Source of the DNA: Celoporthe dispersa
Lineage: Eukaryota > Ascomycota > Sordariomycetes > Diaporthales > Cryphonectriaceae
DNA length: 64,000 bases
Reading direction: 5' to 3'
Assembly (NCBI GenBank): GCA_016584495.1
Contig: WAID01000004.1
Coordinates: forward strand, 1,736,001 to 1,800,000
This document shows, piece by piece, positions 11,610-24,323 of the stretch. The notes beneath the pieces were generated by a model. That model was not told the origin of the DNA. It made no database searches and was given only the letters and a program-made list of their open reading frames with translations. How positions within the stretch are numbered: the stretch's first letter is position 1; every line of letters starts with the position of its first letter. The position numbers were made by a program, and so were the translations under genes.

Positions 11610-13647
11610 ATGTCTTACCACAACCCTTCAGTCATGGTCTCCGACGGCAACAACCAGGGACACCCTGGTGTCGGCCCTGCATACGTCCCTCCCCAAGGCG
11701 TCGTGGGCCAGGCTGGTGGCCAGTGTGCTGTGGACAGTGGTGCTGCTGCTCGAGGCATGCACTACCAAGCTGCCAACCCTGATGCCCTTGGTGGCCTTGT
11801 CAATCACTTCAATACCCTTGGCATGGCGAATGCCAACATTCATCAGGACCCCGCTGCTCTTGGTCTACCTCCCACCAGCTACCTGCCTGCTGATAACCCC
11901 CCTGTTGTCTACTCTGGCTTTGGTGGACACAACTACAACCTGACCGTGCCCCAGCTCACCGAGACCTTCCCTCCCGGTGGTCAGTTCCTGCCTCAGGGCA
12001 ACGTTCCTGGTACCTATGGTCCTTTTATGGTCCCCTACACCCCTAATCGGCCAGTCACTTACAATGATCGAGTCGACCGCGGTGGACTGCGTGATGTTCC
12101 AGGTCTCGACAACCGCCGTGCCTCCTACTCCACGACCGCGACTGAGTCCACTCCCGGTACTCCCTTCTTCGGAGCCACGTCGGACCGTCACAACATTCCT
12201 CGCGTCATTTCCGCGGACCGCTCCAGCTATACCACTCCTTCCCCTCAGCAGTTTGCTGTGTCCGGAGTCATTGGTCCTGTCACTACCAAGGGTAAGCGTG
12301 TTGCCGAGGCTGAGCTGCAGGCTCTCGTTGAGCAGGACCCTCCCGTCCCTTCTGCCGTCCCGGCCGTCTTCACTACTCCAGAGCAGCGCAAGACTCTTGA
12401 GCAGTGCCTCGAGAACCGCATCGAGGGCAACAAGAACGTCTACATCCGCGGCCTGCACCCCACCACCGATGATGAGCTGCTGTCCAAGTATGCCGCCCGC
12501 TTCGGAGAGGTCGAGCAGAGCAAGGCCATCATTGATACCGCTACTGGAGCCTGCAAGGGGTAAGACTCTCTCCCCTCATGCCACGATGGCTCTCGTTCCT
12601 CGCCCCGCTGACATTGTATAGCTTCGGATTCGCCAAGTTCAAGGACGTCCGTGACTCAGAGAAGTGCATCCAGGGCTTCTACCTCCTCGGCTACGAGGTT
12701 GGTTTTGCTCGGGTGAGAATCAGATGTCAAGCGAACTCATGACGATTGACTAACACCACGCACAGGAGAGCTTCAATGCCCGACTCAAGGCCGAGGGTGA
12801 CGAGGGTTCTACGAACCTGTACATTTCCAACCTTCCCAAGTCCATTACTGAGGCTGTGAGTACCCTGCCCTCAAAAGCCACCATCCTACCCAAGACTAAT
12901 TGTCTCCAGCAACTGGTCGCCATCTTCGAGCCCTACCAGATCCTGTCTAGCAAGATCCTGCGCGACAGCATGGGCAATAGCCGTGGTGTCGGATTCGCTC
13001 GGTGAGTCGCCCAATTTACTGCTCTTTCTATTTCAGGCGACTAACAGGTGTTGCCAGTTTCGAGTCTCGTGACGTTTGTGAGGAGATCATCAAGCGCTTC
13101 CACGGCCAAGCCATCGGCGATGAGTGCTTCCTGATGCAGGTCCGCTATGCCGACACTCCTGCCCAGAAGGAGCTGAAGCGTATCACTGCTGAGCGCCGCC
13201 AGTACCGTACCAACGAGTACAACATCGGTGCTTATGGAACCATGGCCGTCGGCATCAGCCCGTCCATCTACAACACGCAGGGAAACTGGAACCGTTCTCC
13301 TCGCTTCTCTGAGTAAGCCAATCTCACCTGGGATGTACTTCTCATAGGCTGTCCTCTGTTCCGCTTCTAGCTGACAATTTGTAGGCGCGCCGACCGCACC
13401 CACTACAGGAACGTTCTTGCTACCAAGAGCGGAAATGCCCACCTGATCCCCGGCCTTCAGCAAGAGTATGTTGCTACCAATTCTTTGTTCTCGGCGAGTG
13501 GCCAGGGTGCTGACTACTATCTGCAGGCAGGGTGCGGTTCCCACTTCCTCCAATGATGGATCTGCCGATGAGGGCGTGACGGTCGCTGGCACCCCCACCG
13601 ACCGCAAGCCTCACTCGTCTCCCGTCGCCAAGAAGGAGGCTGCCTAG
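11610..13647 (+). CDS. Two-RRM RNA-binding protein, RBMS/MSSP-like
   Basis: Seven exons, 11610-12559, 12622-12712, 12766-12855, 12910-13001, 13058-13312, 13385-13465 and 13527-13647, give 559 residues. All junctions keep frame and use GT-AG. Residues 1-270 are low-complexity and rich in Pro, Gly, Asn and Gln, with no fold recognised. RRM1 begins at NVYIRGL (about 275; RNP1-like GFGFAKF) and RRM2 at NLYISNLP (about 364; RNP1-like RGVGFARF). A polar, likely disordered tail ends KKEAA. The RRM1-linker-RRM2 pattern (NVYIRGL, SKAIID, NLYISNLP, KILRDS, GVGFAR) resembles the RBMS/MSSP family of single-stranded nucleic-acid binders. RNA binding is inferred from domains; targets are unknown. The long pyrimidine-rich leader with uORFs suggests post-transcriptional control. 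Confidence 0.88.
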
Positions 13648-14192
13648 AAGAACACGACTCTTTCTGGCCATCATCCTTCACGTTCTGTGAACCACGCTCT
13701 CTCGACGACAGCACTCCAGGCATAATTTTCAGCATCAACAACAGCCTTATTCTCAAAGACTTGTGGAGGTCGTTCGATGTCAGCTGGGTTCGAAATTTTG
13801 GTGTCCTCTCTTACACACACTCTGGTTTTATCGTCGGAAAGTATGTCGGTTAACACACGCCAGAGCGGGCCTGTCCAAATGGTACGGAAGAATCCTTTCT
13901 TCGGCAAATAGAGCAGGGAAGTTGAGTGCATACATCATCACCAGTTTCGTCCTTTGTACCATAGCACTTTTCTCCGTTGTTTGTACCTTGTGTGCTGCAG
14001 CAAGGATCGTCAGGCAAGGGTAATATAGATTCATGGAAGTTGTCATAGCAATCCCACTTTTTCTTCCAAATCTCCTGATTGATGTTGTCGTCAATAGTCA
14101 CAGGTTGGCACAGGATGCAGTAGTTCTTTAGGGGTGTGAAGTCTGCCGTCTTCATCAAGGCTTGCGATATCTGAATTGATGCATCACTGAGA
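13648..14192. other. Convergent intergenic region, RRM gene and RIO2
   Basis: 545 bp between two convergent stops. It should hold both 3' UTRs. It is more AT-rich than the coding flanks, and I see no gene or repeat in it. Confidence 0.5.
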
Positions 14193-15518
14193 TCACGATG
14201 CAGCCGTGATCGCTAACCTCTCTAGTGTATCAGTTGTCTCATCTGTGTCTCCATGTTGGTCCTCGGCCGTGGCAGCGGGATCGTTTGAAAGACTGACTTC
14301 TCCATCGGCGCTCTCCGCATCATCCTCTTCTTCTCCTGAGTCGAAATCTTGCCCATCTGCGTCTGATGAGTCCTCGTCGCCTTCGCCGTCCTCACCTTTG
14401 GACCCTGCTTGCTCTCTGATAGCGGCCTCCAGATCCTTGGTCATCTTCTTTGTAAAACCAGAAGCTTCTACAGCAACGTCTATCCTCCTGGCACCGTCCT
14501 TGCCTACAGTCTTCTTGGCGTCCTTATAAAATGGGCCTGGTGCCGTGTCGACGAAGTGGAACTTTCTCTCAAAGAACCTCTTCACGCAATTAACGTCCCT
14601 GTCGAAGTACATCTCCGCATTCTGATGGTCCATCGAGACCATCTGGGGGAAATCGATGAGAATGGGTGTCAGGACTACTGCCCCGCTTGTCTCTGCGTCT
14701 TCGTCCTCGCCCTTGTTTTCTTCTGACACCGCAGCAGCCTTCTCCTCCTTGATCAGAATGTTGAACTCGTTGAAGTCGCCATGAATCAGTCCGTGTTTCG
14801 CAAGTCGTAATATCAGCGCAATCAGATCCGCGTACAGGTTCGCAGGGTCGGGGACCGCTGATATTTGTCGCAGGGGATACGAATCGATAAACGACATGAC
14901 AACAGTATGTCTCGACTGAGCCACAGGTTCCGGCACAGGGAAGCCTTCCTCCGCCAGCGCCTGCATGAACGCATACTCTTTCATGGCCGACAGTCGTGAC
15001 AGGTACATCCAGGAGCCGCCCTGCCTCTTTTTCAAGTAGTCCCGATTTGTCTTGACAGTCCGGAACGAGATTCGTCCCAGTCTGTGAATCTTCAGCACCT
15101 TCTGCCGCCCCTTGTCGTCTGCCACCATCATGATGTCGCTCTCCTTGCCCACGCCGATGCGGCTGCCGACGCTGTAGACTTCCTTGCGGGAGGAGTATGT
15201 GTGTAGGGCGAGATAGTCGAGTCCGCCGTAGGTTAGGCGGTAGCCGTCGTATTTGGCCTCTTTGATACGACCTATCAGCCCGGTCTTGGCCAGGTTGCTA
15301 ATGGACTTGTGTACGCCGCTACTACCCCCGCGGAGGCGGGCGATCTTTTCAATGAGGGGTGTCGGGACGATTTCGTGGTTCTTGGAGCCCATTTCTACCT
15401 GGAAGAATAGCGGTCAGTATGAATAGGGTGAGAGTCATCTCTCGGGGACACGTACTGCGGTGAGGACCCGCCAGTCCTCAGAAGTGAGGTGGCGCATAGC
15501 CTTGGTGTCCAACTTCAT
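14193..15518 (-). CDS. RIO2: RIO2-type serine/threonine protein kinase
   Basis: Atypical kinase/ATPase needed for cytoplasmic maturation of the 40S subunit (20S to 18S rRNA processing). Exons 15518-15456 and 15398-14193 (57-nt intron) give 422 residues. The short first exon supplies the conserved N-terminus MKLDTKAMRHLTSEDWRVL, which joins in phase to VEMGSKNHE. The winged-helix domain covers about residues 1-95. The ATP loop includes GVGKESDI (103-110) with lysine K124 in VLKIHRLG. The catalytic loop is HGDFNEFN with D229, and the metal-binding IDFPQMVS has D270. The C-terminal third is strongly acidic (Glu/Asp-rich), as in fungal RIO2. The gene shares a 615-bp divergent intergenic region with RPN1. 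All key residues are present. Confidence 0.95.
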
Positions 15519-16133
15519 TATGCCGGTCTTGTATGGTCGTCAAGGGTATTTGTCGAGAGTTCGAGGGCCACCTGCGCAAGATAGGGTTTGCACCGTTGCA
15601 ACGTGGTTTCAGAGTACCAGCTGTCTTCTCTTCGGTACGGCTGATGTGCGATTTGTCCAGGAACCCTTCAGCAGTATGTGTTTACAATATCAAAACAAGT
15701 CCTGGAAATGCTGGTGTGAACCCCTCCAAAATTTCCAGACCACACGGAGAGTTGAACCAGGGTTCTATCTTATCGAGATTAGATAGGCGTGCTGACTCAG
15801 CGGGGAGATCCCTGACACCTGTGACTTGCTTTCCGTCTCTAGGCGGCAAGGCCTCGCGTAAACCAGTCTACCTAAGTCTCGGGTGAAAGCTAAGCTGCGG
15901 CTGGTTTACAAAGCTTCTACCCAGCACCAACAACATCACCGCCAAATCCAACAAACTCTCGACTCCGGCCTGAAATCCACAACCTGAGCGCTGCTCTCTG
16001 ACAATTTCTTCTCGCCCTCCTCTTCGGACCTCGGACTCCTGACTCTTTGCTCGCCACCAAACAAGGCAGAGCGTAACCACGGCCTGCACGACCCACCACT
16101 CACGAGTGCCTCTGAGCCCGCCACAGATCAATC
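15519..16133. promoter_or_regulatory. Divergent intergenic promoter region RIO2/RPN1
   Basis: 615 bp between divergent start codons, so both core promoters must lie here or in the leaders. The RPN1 side (about 15920-16130) is C/T-rich, typical of fungal leaders. A GAGAGTTGAACC string at 15750 recalls a tRNA T-arm on the minus strand, but no stem pairs with it. No recognised operator. Confidence 0.5.
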
Positions 16134-19016
16134 ATGGCCCAGGACGAACTGCCCAGCGCTGACAAGGGCAAGGGCAAGGCGGTCGAGAATGGCAAGCCCG
16201 AGGAAGCCAAGAAGGACAAGGACGGCAAGCCCATAGCAAATGGCAAGAAGGAAGATGAGAAGGATGAGTGTATGCGCTGCCGTCCTCGCCATCCTGACCG
16301 CAAGCTAACGTATCGCCGTTATAGCCACGGAAGAGCTCAGCGAGGAGGATCAGCAGCTGAAGAGCGAGCTTGACATGCTCGTCGAGAGGTTGACAGTACG
16401 GACTGGCCCTTGGCTACGTACCCCTATAGGAGTGTGCTGACCCGTCGCGACAGGAATCCGACTCCTCCCTCTACAAACCGGCCTTGGAAGCCATGAAGAA
16501 TTTCATCAAGACGTCTACATCCTCAATGACCGCTGTGCCAAAACCATTGAAGTTCCTCCGACCACACTACGAAACAATGACCCAGCTGTACGAAGAGTGG
16601 CCCGCGGGCGATGACAAGGTTTCGCTGGCGGACGTGCTCTCGGTGATTGGAATGACCTTCTCAGACGAGGACCGGCAAGACACTCTGAAGTATCGACTGT
16701 TGGCGCCTACACAAGACATCGGCTCTTGGGGCCACGAGTACGTCCGGCACCTGGCTCTGGAGATCGGCGAGGTCTATGCAAAGAGGATCACGGCAGAGGA
16801 GTCAACTGACGACCTCGTTGATCTTGCGCTGCTCCTGGTCCCCCTCTTCCTTAAGAGCAATGCGGAGGCCGATGCAGTTGACCTGATGAGCGAGCTGGAG
16901 ATCATAGAGAGGCTCCCGGAATTCGTGGACGACAACACCTATTCCCGGGTCTGCCTGTACATGGTCTCCATGGTCAACCTCCTCACGTACCCCGACAACG
17001 AGGTCTTCCTGCGTGTAGCTTATGACATATATAAGGACTTTGGTCAAGCCACCCAGGCTATGGTCTTGGCCATCCGGCTCAACGATACCGAGCTCATCGA
17101 GAAGCAATTTGAGGCGACCACGGACTCCACCTTAAAGAAACAGCTCGCCTTCCTAATCTCAAGGCAGGGGATATCGCTCGAGTGCGAGGAAGACGACGCA
17201 GAAGTGCAGGAGTGTCTCAGCAATCTGCGCATGTCGGAGCACTTCAAGACTCTTGGCAAGGAGCTCAACATCCTCGACCCCAAGACCACCGACGACATCT
17301 ACAAGAGCCACCTGGAGAGCAGCCGCGTGGCTGGCATGACCAACCTTGACTCGGCCCGCCACAACCTCGCCTCAGGCTTCGTCAACGCCTTCGTTAATGC
17401 TGGGTTCGGCCGGGACAAGATGATGTTGGTCGACAAGGACTCAAACAGCTGGGTGTGGAAGACCAAGGACGAGGGCATGACGTCGACGGTAGCATCCCTC
17501 GGGACTCTGCTCCTGTGGGACGTCGAGAATGGTCTGGACAAGATCGACAAGTACACCTACGCCGACGAGCCGCAGATTGTGGCCGGTGCCATGCTGGCGA
17601 TCGGTATCATGAACGCCGGCGTCAAGATGGACTCGGAGCCGGTGATGGCCCTGCTTGCAGAGCCCGAAAAGCTGGAGCACTCGAACCCCTTGATCCGGGT
17701 CACCTCGATAATGGGTCTCGGTCTCACCTACGCCGGTTCCAACAAGGAGGAACTGCTTGCCGACAAGCTGTTGCCCATCATCACCGACACTACCCAGGAC
17801 ATGCAAGTGTCAGCCATGGCTGCGCTTGCCTGCGGTCTGATCTTTGTCGGCTCGTCACACTCAGATGTAACCGAGGCCATAATAACCACTCTGATGGATG
17901 ACGAGCGCCAGAGCCAGCTAAAGGACAAGTGGACTCGCTTTATGGCCCTTGGGCTTGGACTTCTCTACTTTGGGAAGCAAGAAGAGGTGGACGTAGTCCT
18001 CGAACTGCTCAAGGTCATAGAGAACCCTGCGGCCAAGGCGACTGCCGTTCTGGTGGAGATCTGCGCCTGGGCCGGGACTGGCGCTGTGCTCAAGATCCAG
18101 GAGCTTCTGCACATGTGCAACGAGCACATGGAAGACTCTGATGAGAAGAAGGGAGACGAGCTGCTGCAGTCATATGCAGTCCTGGGCATTGGTCTGATCG
18201 CGATGGGCGAGGAGGTCGGCCAAGAGATGGTCCTCCGCCAATTCGGTCATCTAATGCATTACGGCGAGGCCAACATCCGACGAGCGGTGCCTCTCGCAAT
18301 GGGCTTGATCAGCCCCAGTAACCCCCAGATGAAGGTCTACGACACCCTCTCACGCTACAGCCACGACAACGACAACGATGTCGCGATCAACGCCATCTTC
18401 GCCATGGGTCTCCTCGGCGCCGGCACCAACAACGCACGGCTGGCACAGCTGCTACGCCAGCTGGCAAGCTACTACCACCGCGAGAAGGACTCGCTGTTCA
18501 TGGTGCGGATCGCACAGGGCCTGCTGCACATGGGCAAGGGCACGATGTCCCTCAGCCCCTTCCATACCGACCGCCAGATTCTGTCACGGGTCTCCGCCGC
18601 TGGTCTGTTGGCAGTCATCGTGGCCATGATCGACGCCAAGCTGTTCATCACCAAGGACTCGCACTACCTGCTCTACTTCCTGGTGACAGCCATGCACCCG
18701 CGGTTCCTCGTCACCCTGGATGAGAATCTCAAGCCACTGACTGTGAACGTGCGCGTCGGCCAGGCCGTCGATGTCGTCGGCCAGGCTGGTCGACCCAAGA
18801 CCATCACTGGCTGGCAGACACAGAGCACCCCGGTCCTCCTGGGCTATGGAGAGCGCGCTGAGCTTGAGGATGAGGAGTACATCAGCGTGAGCAATGTGCT
18901 TGAGGGTCTTGTCATTCTCAAGAAGGTATGTCCGACCGACTGTTGCTCGGGTCCAACGCCGGACAATATGCTAATCCAGATATTCACAGAACCCCGACTG
19001 GGAAGATGGCAAATAG
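16134..19016 (+). CDS. RPN1: 26S proteasome regulatory subunit RPN1
   Basis: Largest subunit of the 19S base, which docks ubiquitin receptors (Rad23, Dsk2), ubiquitin and Ubp6. Exons 16134-16269, 16325-16395, 16454-18925 and 18990-19016 give 901 residues. The leader is Lys/Glu-rich (MAQDELPSADKGKGKAVENG), then EELSEEDQQLKSELDMLVERL. TSSMTAVPKPLKFLRPHYE is typical of RPN1. Proteasome/cyclosome repeats follow from about residue 400, with hydrophobic Gly/Ala blocks such as MGLGLTYAGS, MALGLGLLYFG and VLGIGLIAMGE. The last exon encodes only NPDWEDGK. The first donor was set at GTATGC (16270) because only that choice restores the family frame. Length agrees with other fungal RPN1 proteins. Confidence 0.96.
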
Positions 19017-19419
19017 GCTCCGCTAGTATGAGACGGTCGGCTGGGTATCAGGCAGAGGGCAGAAGGGAAAGGAGACAATTGTACAGTATCATGGCCTCTC
19101 GGGCCTGTAGAGAAGAGAACCTCCTCTGAGAGAGAGAGAAAACATTCATATGGACCCCCATAGACGAAATGAAAATGACCCATCAGATTGAATGTCTCGT
19201 CTGAAATTTTGGGGACTGTCAATGGCTCTCTATACACAAGCCGAGACCGACGACAAAGTTGCCATTAAACGGATCGGAGGCGTAGTAGATACAGAGCAGC
19301 AACAACACCGACGACGCTGCTTGCGCCCGTCTAGACTGCCAACCTCGCATTTTCAGCAGATATGGTCTTCTGATATTCCAGCCCAGCGCGCCATGCAGCA
19401 AGCACCGGAAAGAGACGGC
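19017..19419. other. Convergent intergenic region, RPN1 and MLH1
   Basis: 403 bp between two convergent stops. It should hold both 3' UTRs. No gene or repeat seen. Confidence 0.5.
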
Positions 19420-21712
19420 TCAGCATCTCTCAAACACCCTGTACAAGCCCTTCAGATTAGCAACCTCCAGGACCCCGCCCTTCATCAACGACCTGGTCGC
19501 CACCAGCCTGGCCTTGAACGCAGGGAAGAACACATGCTCCACCGCCCAGCGCACGTGCCTTCTCCGCGCCCTCAGCTCGTCGTCGATCTGCTCCGCTGCC
19601 GCCTCCTCCGCGGTGCCCGGCGTAGGGGGCAGCATCTCGGGCACGTAGAACGACGCCAGCTCCCTGAGGAACGTGTCGAAGCAGGGCTTCTCGTCCGTCC
19701 AGTCCACGTGTGGGCCGAGCCGGAGGAGGAACCGGGGCAGCTTCGCCATCGAGGGGTTGTAGCCCCTGACGAGCAGCGGGATGCTGATGAGCTCGCCCGT
19801 CGGCGAGATCTCGAGCGAGAAGTACTCCAGGAGCATCTCGCGGCGCTCAATGAGCTGTGCCGAGACCAGCCCGACGACCTCCTCGACGTCGAACTCGTCG
19901 CTCGCGCCTGCCGCGGCAGATTGTCTGCTCTTCTCGTGTTCGGCGGCTACGCGCAGCACGGTGCGCAGGTCGAGAGACGGGCTGAAGCGGATGACGCCAA
20001 GGTTCCCAAAGTCGGTCAGGCCGATTTGGTACAGGTACTCGAAGCAGGCGCGGCCGTAGTCTATTAGGTACAGCTTGACACCGCCCTGTATAGACGCGAG
20101 GCGCCGCCGCTCGTCGACGATGCCTACGAAGGTATGGGCTGCGAACACCTCGGTGAGCTCGTGGTGCATCTCGTCGCGGACCTCAGAGCGCAGCTCGCGC
20201 ACGCTGGCGAGCCGGCAGGGGTTCTGCTCGCGGTCATTGGTCTCGTAGTCGATTCTCTCTGGGGGTGGGCATCAGGAGCTTCGAGGTCCGATATCGTCCT
20301 GTCACCCGCTGCGGACGCAGGGCCTCCGCCGGAGGGCGCGAGCATGCTCGTGATCTTGCGGAGGCTGGCGTCTGTTCTGACGAGGTTGTTCTCGTATGGG
20401 CGTGTGGTCTTCCTGCTGGAGGCTTGGGCTCTCGATGGAGGGGCCGTGCCCTCGTCAGCCTGGTTTGGCGAGGCCGCCCAGTCAGCACCTGGGAGGAGGG
20501 TCTGTGTCATGAAGGTGCGGCTCTGGTCCACGGCTGCGAGCTTGCTGCGGATGTGCTCGCATATTGCTTGTATGATCTCGTCCTCGTTGAGGAAATTGAC
20601 CTCCCGCTTCGTAGGATGGACGTTGACGTCGACCCGCCGGGGGTCGATCTCGAGGCTGAGATAGACAAAGGGGTGGCCGTTCTTGGGTAAGAAAGCTGCG
20701 TATGTCTGCTCGATGGCTCTCTTGATGTTGGTAGACTCGACACAGCGGTGGTTGATAAATAACAGCAGGGTAGTCTTCTTGATGTGGTAGTTGGCATTGG
20801 TCGCGTGGCCCTCTGCCTTGAAGCCCCAGCGGCCGTCAGATGTAGAGTATTCCACCAGCTCGTTGGCGACGCTGCCCCCGTAGATCTGACGAATGCGGTC
20901 GGCTACCGACGCCGTTGCGGGCACGGAGATGCTTGTGGAGGACTCTCCTTGCTTCTTGCAGGAGAAGGCAACATGGCTGCAGTGGACGGCATATCTGCCG
21001 ACCATGTCTATGATCTTGTTGTACTCGTCCGAGGCGGAACGGAATGCACGCCGTCTGGTCGGGACATTGTAGAACAGGTCCTCGACGGTGATGGTCGTAC
21101 CGTTCCTGCCCGCCACAGGCTTAGGGTCAGGGCTCTGGCCCGGTTTGGACGGAGCGGGCTTGCCGCCATCGTAGTGAGCTCGCCAGGCACAGTGGGAGTC
21201 CTTGGTCTTGGTGGTGACGGTCAGGTGGGCGATATGGCTGATGCTTGCCAGGGCCTCCCCGCGAAACCCATATGTGGCGATGGAGGACAGGTCCTCGAAC
21301 CTCTGGAGCTTGGAGGTGGTGAACCGCTCGCACAAGATGGGCAGGTCTTCTCTCTAGCGCACATTCAGCACCTGCACGTCAGCGGTGCGGAGGGGGGGGA
21401 GGGGGGAGGGGGGGAGGGCGAGGGTAATCTGCCTACGTCGATGCCGCTGCCGTTGTCTGCAATCTGGAGGAGCTTCAGGCCACCGTCCTTGGCCAGGACC
21501 TCGAGAGAAGTCGAGCCGGCATCGACGGCATTCTCGATGAGCTCCTTGAGCGCATGCACGGGCGCGACGATGATCTCGCCAGCCGCGATCTTGTTCACGA
21601 CGTCTGGGTCCAGCGCCTTGATCCGCCCTGTCGTCTTCAGGTCTGGGCCGCCGAGATCGTCCGCCTTTCTCTTTGTCCCGCGGGGACTATCGATGTCCAT
21701 ATTCTCAGCCAT
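19420..21712 (-). CDS. MLH1: DNA mismatch repair protein MLH1
   Basis: MutL homologue of the MutL-alpha heterodimer, acting in nuclear mismatch repair and meiotic crossing-over. Model: exons 21712-21437, 21353-20306 and 20258-19420, 720 residues. GHKL ATPase motifs: motif I ELIENAVDAGS with E57 and N61, DNGSGI (86-91), and GFRGEALASI. The transducer domain has RVDVNVHPTKREV. The C-terminal PMS1-binding domain ends in the MLH1 signature FERC, which completes the partner's endonuclease site. Intron 1 (83 nt) is very C-rich on the coding strand. The proposed 47-nt second intron (GTGACA donor, CTGAT branch, CCCAG acceptor) falls in the variable linker. A one-base deletion in the C run near 20261-20265 would explain the frame change equally well, and both options give ERIDYE at the junction. 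N- and C-terminal halves are otherwise intact. Confidence 0.93.
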
Positions 21713-24284
21713 GGCGCATAGTTCCTGACATTCACTGCGCGGGGGCAGTGTACGCCTCACAGCCAGGGGCAGCACGAGGATCTGTCAGCTGCCAGCGAAT
21801 CACGAGACGGAGGGGGAGGAGTCACGATCTGGCTGATCCCAGCCCAGTCGTGTCTCGATGTCGCGTTCCTGCCGCAACACCTGCAAGGAAAGCGCGTTTG
21901 CAAACGTGACTTACGCGACCAGCTTCGAGATTACGTAACACGGCCCAGGGTGTCATCCTGCCTCTTCACGTTCAGTATGCAAATAGTCAACATGCATGCT
22001 AGATAACTCAGTGCTCGCGACACCGACGGCCTTGTCTCGGTTGGCAATGACACAAGACACACACTATGGCTTCACAGCCTCAGAAAGGACCCCATCTCAG
22101 CAGACACGCCTTCTCCACACCCCCAGGCCTGCAGTGCTGCGAAAGAGGAACCGCGCTGGGAAGCTCCGGTAGACAGATGCGTCTGCAGGAGGATCTAGAC
22201 TAACGTATCTGCCAAGGCTGTGGCTGCATCTGACGTGACCATACTCCCTCCCCAAGGAGTAAGAGGTGCCGCCGTCAATTTCGAGGAGGTGGTCGTCCCG
22301 TGTCACACGCCCAGGCACACACACCCATACAAATTCCAGACCATGCGTGGTGGAGAGGGTGTTGTGTCTCATCACGAGGGTTCGCACCCAAAGATCGTCC
22401 GCTGGTGTCCCAAGTCATGTGTTTTTTTGCATTTCTTTTTTTCTCCTTCAAACGCGAAGCTGCGCTAGATCCTGTCTACCTTGGTGATGTCTGCCAAAGA
22501 CAGCCCAGGCAGATCCAGCGGGCCTCTGCTCTGGTGGCACTGTGCATGCATGCATCGGTCGTGCGCTCCTAAAAAAAAGCCTAGAAAAAAAAAAGAAGAA
22601 GAAAAAAGAAGGGGGAGAGAGAGAGAGAGGGAGAGAAAACAACAACAACAAGAGCCTGGGGCTGGAGGACCAAGACAGGACGGCAGCTGGTCAGTGACCA
22701 TCCATTGCATCTCCGCCGGGTCCCATCGAGCTCCTGCACAAAGCCCGTCTTAGCAAGATAAAATGTGCGTACTCGTATCGCCTGCAGGTCCTCTCGAGTC
22801 GGTGAGCCTCTGGGAGCTGAGAGAAAACGGCAACGATCAGCAGCTGAAAGAGAGCCGAGGTGCCAGCTACGCTGCTCTAAGGACAATGGTCGACGCCAAT
22901 TCTGGTACGCAGTGGTTGATCCACAGGCTAGAACACCCTCCCACAAGACCAACCAGATGAGACAACCAACAGCGCGAGAAAAGGGCCAGGCAGCATGACC
23001 TCGGGAGGGATTCTCGACACGGATTCTCTCCCCCCTCCCCCCCGTGGCGGAAATAACGAGCCCCAGCGAAATCTGGAGAATGCCACGACAGGCTTTGCCC
23101 TCTGCAGAAAGCCACTCATTAAATTACAGCCCAGACTATTTCCGGATCCGACCAGCCGATCGACCACTCTTGAGGACGTGCAATCTTATCCTCCAAAGTA
23201 GCGCCGTCCTCTCCCAAGCCAGTCCTTTTCCATCATTGCCCTCAAGTTATTAGGGGCGGAGGGCGACCAGGACGGGCGGGCGGACGGACGGACGGACAGT
23301 TTGGGGGGGGTTGGTAGGCAGGTAGGGTAGGCTTGTCTCTTGGGGCCGTGTCCCACCCAGAACACCCTCCCTCCCTCCCCCTCTGTCTGTCCCCCCCCCC
23401 CCCAAAAATGGGTATCGGGACAATTCTTTTGACAGGTCGCAACAACCTGGCCTGCCCCCTGAAGCTGCTAGTGCTCCAGGCCCCTCAGCACCAGAGCTGG
23501 GCGGGCGGGAGGTGCCGTCGCTAGCAGCTGATGCGGCTGGGCAGGTCGCACGCGCCTCGGAAATTTTTATGCATGCCCTACCACCCGGGCTGATCGTCAG
23601 CTGTCCCGCCGCCATCTCAGCAGATCGACCAGGGTGACCTGAACAGGGCCCCTCCCCTCCCCCCCCCCAATTGCGGCCCCCCGGGAGGCCTACCTGGCCA
23701 AGCCGGGGACACGGTGAGCAGCGGTGATCCTCACGGGGGTATTTTGTTGGAAGGGAAATTCACAGGACGGTTGGTGTGTGGACTGGGTTACCAGACATTA
23801 TAATATAGGTTATGAAAAAATAATAATAATAAGGAAACATAAAGAGAGATGAAGGGGAGGAGGAGAGACAAGATTAGGAGACAAGGGGGGTGGGCACTTT
23901 TTTTTTTTCTCTTTTTTTTTCTCTTCCCTACCATGGACGGGTCGATCATGGCGGGGGTCTGTGTGCTGATATGGGTAGGGAACAGGGCACTAAATATCGC
24001 CCGTATACCAAGCTCGATATTATTACATAGCAGCAGCAGGTTCCAGTTCCAGTCCAGCCCCGGGAGGTTACCGTTTTCTGCAAAAGGGACAAGCTCCCCT
24101 CCTCTTCCCTCCCCCTCCCCCTCTGCTCACCTCACCTCCCTCTGGGACACACACCCAGGGTAGCCTTCGACATGCAGTGATCTGGACAAAAACCTGTGCA
24201 TCAAGTTTATGCACTGGCTTGCTCCCTCTGCTGATATCTTTTTCTGGCCCGCCCCCTCCTCCTCCACCTCCCCTCCTCCTGTTG

Positions 24285-24323
<39 letters not shown>

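Noticed and set aside
15735..15800. Possible tRNA on the minus strand (GGTTCAACTC string)
   Set aside because: The bases flanking the T-loop-like string do not form a T-arm stem, and no acceptor or anticodon arm can be placed.
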